A stretch of 8,196 nt of DNA from Bacillota bacterium (GTDB taxonomy: Bacteria; Armatimonadota; Hebobacteria; Hebobacterales; Hebobacteraceae): the NCBI GenBank assembly GCA_030597345.1, contig JAUVSA010000089.1:1-8196 (forward strand), read 5' to 3'. This document shows positions 5,313 through 8,196 of this stretch, one piece after another. The notes under the pieces are model-generated. The model was given only the letters and a program-made list of their open reading frames with translations. It searched no databases and was not told where the DNA came from. How positions within the stretch are numbered: the first letter of the stretch is position 1; each line of letters begins with the position of its first letter. Made by a program: the position numbers and the translations under genes.

Positions 5313-6251
5313 ATGAGGACAGCGTGCTGGACGACTGTGCTGCTCTTGGTGTGTGTGTGTTTCTGCTGGTCCGCGGAAACCGCGACGGGGCCGGCTATCG
5401 ACCTGACAGAGCAGATGCGCGAGTTCGAACGCAACACCGCGCTGGGGGCCGCGCTGAGCATGCGGCGAGGGACGCCGGACGAGTACGAGGAGGTCCGCAC
5501 ATTGGCCGGGCGCGGACTCGAGGCGGCACGAGAAGCAGTTGCCGCGCATCCCGACTTGCCGGAGGCGCACTATCTGCTGGGAAGCTGGCTGCTGTATGGG
5601 TATCGCGTTGTCGAAGCGCAGATCATCACCTCCGATCCTGTACGCGGCAGCACTACGCAGACTGTGTCCCGCGTGGCACAGGGGCCGGCCGACACTCCGG
5701 AAGAGGGACTCGCCGCCTTCCTGAAGGTGACTGAGCTGGCGCCGACCCGAGGCGACTACCTGCTCGACTATGCGGCCGCACTCGGGGACTACGAGCGCCC
5801 GGTGGCAGCGATAGGGATCCTGAAGAAGGCATGGGCGGGCGAGGGGCCGCTGACGCCGGAGGAAAAGGTGCAGGCCGGACTGCTGTTGAGCGACGCGCAC
5901 GCGATCCTGGGACAGATGGATGCCGCGCGGGAGTGGGTCTACGCCGCTCTCGCCCTGGAGCCGGCCGGAGCCAGGGCGGTGACGCGCCTGCGCTACCTTG
6001 ATGCCGCCAGGGCAGCGGCCGCGGCCGAGGAGGAGTGGGTACGGCAAGAGGAGGCGGAAGCAGCCGCAGAGGAGGGCTACGGGGAAGAGGAGTGGCAGGA
6101 GTCCGAGCAAGGGTACGAAGAGGGTTACGAGGAGGGGTACTGGGAGGAGTCTGAAGAGGAGTCTGACGAGGCGCAGTCGCAGTGGGACGAAGAAGGATCT
6201 GGGACGGAATACGAGGGGGAGTACGAGGGAAGCCAGGAAGAGACTGACTAG
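5313..6251 (+). CDS. Secreted TPR-like protein with acidic Tyr/Gly-rich C-terminal tail
   Basis: A 312-residue protein of no family I can name. Residues 1-24 are a signal peptide (MRTACW, then a Cys/Val/Leu-rich core, cleavage near WSA-ETA); the cysteines are not in a lipobox. Residues 60-225 hold TPR-like helix pairs: AREAVAAHPDLPEAHYLLGS, then EEGLAAFLKVTELAPTRGDY, then KVQAGLLLSDAHAILGQMDAAREWVYAALALEP. An inserted segment of about 25 residues (IITSDPVRG...VAQGPAD) sits between the first two. From about 239 to the end, 34 of 74 residues are Glu/Asp with a single Arg. Ten Tyr/Trp recur in EGY-, EEGY- and EYEG-type units, so the tail should be disordered and strongly negative. Such a tail could bind cations, cationic polymers or a partner protein, but that is inference. 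TPR spacing resembles the protein at 3-452. Confidence 0.85.
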   Translation: MRTACWTTVLLLVCVCFCWSAETATGPAIDLTEQMREFERNTALGAALSMRRGTPDEYEEVRTLAGRGLEAAREAVAAHPDLPEAHYLLGSWLLYGYRVVEAQIITSDPVRGSTTQTVSRVAQGPADTPEEGLAAFLKVTELAPTRGDYLLDYAAALGDYERPVAAIGILKKAWAGEGPLTPEEKVQAGLLLSDAHAILGQMDAAREWVYAALALEPAGARAVTRLRYLDAARAAAAAEEEWVRQEEAEAAAEEGYGEEEWQESEQGYEEGYEEGYWEESEEESDEAQSQWDEEGSGTEYEGEYEGSQEETD

Positions 6252-6252
6252 A

Positions 6253-6271
6253 GCGGCCGCGGCGCGGCCGC
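6253..6271 (+). terminator. All-GC hairpin after the acidic TPR gene
   Basis: GCGGCCGC (6253-6260) and GCGGCCGC (6264-6271) are self-complementary 8-mers around a GGC loop, starting two bases after the stop codon. There is no T tract, so intrinsic termination is uncertain. The octamer CAGCGCCT is repeated just downstream. Confidence 0.45.
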
Positions 6272-6406
6272 AGCGCCTGTCAGCGCCTCGGGGGCGGCGT
6301 TTGGAGCAACTCGCAACAGGGGTGGATCGGGGAGGCCAAGGAGAGAATCGGCCGAGCGGCGAAATCTGCTGTTTGGGGAAGGGAACGTGTCTCGGGAGCG
6401 GGGACG

Positions 6407-7117
6407 ATGGTAATAACGCTCTCTCGACAAGCCGAATGTGGAGGCGAGGAGATCGCCCGGCAGGTGCTCGAGCGCCTGCAGCTGCGAATCGCGGACCGAG
6501 ACATCGTGGAGCAGATCGCCGAGCGAGAAGGGCTTCCGATCGCTCACCTGGCGCTGTTCGACGAGGTGGTTCTCGGGCCGGTCGAGGCGCTTATCGCTGA
6601 GTGGCGCACGTCGATGAGCCACGACGTGTATCTTCGCCGCCTCGTGCACACGCTGCTGACGCTCGAGCGAGAGGACAACCTCCTCATCATGGGGCGGGGG
6701 GCCGCCTTCGTCCTCACCGATCCCGGCACGCTTCACGTGCGTGTCGCCGCGCCGATGCCCTGCCGCGTCGCACGATTGGTTCAGCGCAGGGGCCTCGCTC
6801 GTTCGGAGGCCGAGCGCATACTCAGGAGGAGCGATGCGGCGCGGGCCCGTTTCGTGCGGCAGGCATTCCAGGCCGACCTCGACGCGGCCTGCCACTACGA
6901 CGTGACGCTCAACACGGCCGAGCTGACATCGGAGGAGGCCGCAGAAATAATCGTGCTGGCGGCGCAGCGGAAGTCTCGGCGTCGCGCGCTGCCGGGCGAA
7001 GCGCCGGCGGACTTCGTCAGCCACATGCTCACCTTCCGGCGCCGGCCGCGCTTCCCCCGGGTCAGTGAGGTCATCTGGCGCCACTGCGAGCGCCGCCTGT
7101 CCCGGTCCGGACTATAG
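6407..7117 (+). CDS. Cytidylate kinase-like family protein
   Basis: A 236-residue protein of the cytidylate-kinase-like family (Pfam PF13189 type), predicted to be a cytosolic P-loop nucleotide kinase. The N-terminal ITLSRQAECGGEEIA (residues 3-17) is the family's modified P-loop with no Lys. It is followed by the D30-R31-D32 region, IMGRGAAFVL (94-103), the strand LHVRVAAPMPCRVARLVQRRGLA, a lid-like RRSDAARARFVRQAFQADLD segment (140-159) and YDVTLNT (164-170). These are the conserved blocks of the family. Its biological substrate is unknown, and true CMP kinase activity should not be assumed. The C-terminal 45 residues are Arg-rich (RRPRFPRVSEVIWRHCERR). The start is supported by GGGAG at 6394-6398, eight bases upstream. 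It ends 14 bases from the end of the convergent GGDEF gene. Confidence 0.88.
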   Translation: MVITLSRQAECGGEEIARQVLERLQLRIADRDIVEQIAEREGLPIAHLALFDEVVLGPVEALIAEWRTSMSHDVYLRRLVHTLLTLEREDNLLIMGRGAAFVLTDPGTLHVRVAAPMPCRVARLVQRRGLARSEAERILRRSDAARARFVRQAFQADLDAACHYDVTLNTAELTSEEAAEIIVLAAQRKSRRRALPGEAPADFVSHMLTFRRRPRFPRVSEVIWRHCERRLSRSGL

Positions 7118-7131
7118 CGCCCGCGCTGCTG

Positions 7132-8196
7132 CTAGACCAGACTTCCGACTTGAGCCGATTCGCGAGCGCTGGCCAATGCCGCGGCCAGCATTTCCTCGGC
7201 CTCGGCGACCTCGTCGACCAGCCCCACCGCGACGTGCACCTCCACGGGCAGCTCACCGGAGGCGTTCAGATCTTCGATGGTGGTCTTCACTCTCGTCAAC
7301 GCGATCATTGCCTCGTTGTGCGCCGTCTCGGGGAGCAAGACGCCAAACTCGTCTCCCCCGATGCGACCTACGAGGTCGGTCTGCCGCAGGTTGGAGGAAA
7401 GGCAGTGAGCCACGGCGCGCAGCACGGCGTCGCCGACATCGTGTCCGAACTCCTCGTTCAGCCTGCGGAAACCTCCGATATCGAGCACCGCGACGGAGAG
7501 GTTCCTGCGGTACCGTCGGGCGCGGGCTGTTTCCGCCTCCAGTGTCTCGCAGAATCGACGGCGATTGGCCAGGCCGGTTACGGCGTCGTTCAATGCCCGC
7601 TCCTGAATCCAGCGGCTCTGCTCCCGGACTTTTTCTGAGAGGCGCAGGTTCCGCCGCCGGGCCGCGGCGAGCTCGCCCGTCAGCCAGGCCATCGCGGCGA
7701 GGCCTGTGCCCGCTGATTCCAGCTCCGCCCGCGAGCATCTCGGCAGGCGCGAAAGCAACACCGCGTACTCCTCGGCCTCCCGCGTCACCGAGTCGGGGGC
7801 GTGCTCGTCGATGCCGTCCACCCGGTCCGCCACATTGACTTGCGCGGTGATCAGATAGCCGATGATCTCTCCGGCGGAGAGAATCGGCACGGAGATATCG
7901 AGCATCCCCAGCGGACAGGCGTGCACAAGAGGCGCCAATCTCAGCCCCGCCGCGCTCGAGTCCGCCACTTCTTGCGTCTCTTCGGCGCGGCCGCATTCCA
8001 GGCAGGGGCGGCAGAAAGGGACGGCGCGCGTGAAGCGGCGGCAGAAGTTGGAGAGGTCCTCGCAGGCGGTAAGCGGCCGCCCGGACGTGTCTACGAAGAG
8101 GACGGGTATGCCGTACGAGCGGCGCAATCCGTCCTGAAGATCCTGCAGCCTATTGGACCAGACTCTGTCGGCCAAACCCTCGCGTGTGCGCCCCAT
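7132..8196 (-). CDS. PocR-GGDEF diguanylate cyclase (start at window edge)
   Basis: A 354-residue sensor enzyme making cyclic di-GMP from two GTP. Residues 15-120 match a PocR sensory domain: LQDLQDGLRRSYGIPVLFVD, C52, the cluster FCRPCLECGR (C62, C65, C68) and C94 in HACPLGMLDISVPI. A helical linker (150-200) leads to the GGDEF domain: NDAVTGLANRR (203-213), D239, N247 and D256 for Mg/GTP binding, and an intact RIGGDEF (278-284). RQTD (271-274), five residues before GGDEF, is the product-inhibition I-site. The usual DxD reads DIG (D239, G241), and the C-terminal segment lacks the typical AKxxGRN ending. No membrane segment is visible, so it is probably cytosolic. ATG falls on the last three bases of the window, so the true start may lie beyond it. 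Confidence 0.93.
   Translation of the reverse strand: MGRTREGLADRVWSNRLQDLQDGLRRSYGIPVLFVDTSGRPLTACEDLSNFCRRFTRAVPFCRPCLECGRAEETQEVADSSAAGLRLAPLVHACPLGMLDISVPILSAGEIIGYLITAQVNVADRVDGIDEHAPDSVTREAEEYAVLLSRLPRCSRAELESAGTGLAAMAWLTGELAAARRRNLRLSEKVREQSRWIQERALNDAVTGLANRRRFCETLEAETARARRYRRNLSVAVLDIGGFRRLNEEFGHDVGDAVLRAVAHCLSSNLRQTDLVGRIGGDEFGVLLPETAHNEAMIALTRVKTTIEDLNASGELPVEVHVAVGLVDEVAEAEEMLAAALASARESAQVGSLV

Noticed and set aside
5307..6110. Minus-strand frame opposite the acidic TPR gene
   Set aside because: It is an antisense shadow; the plus-strand gene has a strong ribosome binding site and a signal peptide.
7116..7127. Small hairpin AGCG/CGCT between the convergent genes as a bidirectional terminator
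   Set aside because: A four-base-pair stem with no T tracts is too weak to support.

Overview
This is a GC-rich bacterial chromosome segment with dense genes, strong GGAGG-type ribosome binding sites, and a tRNA whose 3' CCA is not encoded. The phylum cannot be fixed from the sequence. The mix of TPR proteins, a secreted beta-propeller-like protein, a PocR-GGDEF sensor, a cytidylate-kinase-like protein and a free-standing four-helix-bundle (23S rRNA IVS-type) protein would fit groups such as Armatimonadota, Planctomycetota or Chloroflexota. That placement is only a guess.

Layout. Positions 3-1078 hold the 3' end of a TPR protein gene overlapping by ATGA with a glyoxalase-II-like metallo-beta-lactamase-fold hydrolase. 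An extended -10 promoter then drives a CAT-anticodon tRNA (1121-1192), best read as tRNA-Ile2, whose discriminator base runs straight into a strong hairpin. A purine-rich, inverted-repeat-bearing spacer leads to a four-helix-bundle protein gene (1376-1744). A 251-base gene-free stretch follows, then a secreted PD40/TolB-like protein (1996-3072). A ZIP-family metal transporter (3152-3895) and a CDF zinc exporter (4201-5163) are separated by 305 bases packed with inverted repeats. These include a MITE-like element whose TA boundary supplies the ZIP stop codon. After that come a secreted TPR protein with a very acidic, Tyr/Gly-rich tail (5313-6251) and a cytidylate-kinase-like protein (6407-7117). 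A convergent PocR-GGDEF diguanylate cyclase gene (7132-8196, minus strand) closes the window and may continue past its edge.

How the genes work together. The clearest pairing is ZIP (metal into the cytoplasm) with CDF (metal out), a plausible zinc or divalent-metal homeostasis module. The TPR/MBL pair is translationally coupled. The rest look like independent transcription units. I found no defence system, CRISPR array, reverse transcriptase, integrase or full transposase, and no convincing new multi-gene system. The most unusual material is the repeat-rich ZIP-CDF intergenic region and the acidic-tailed secreted TPR protein.
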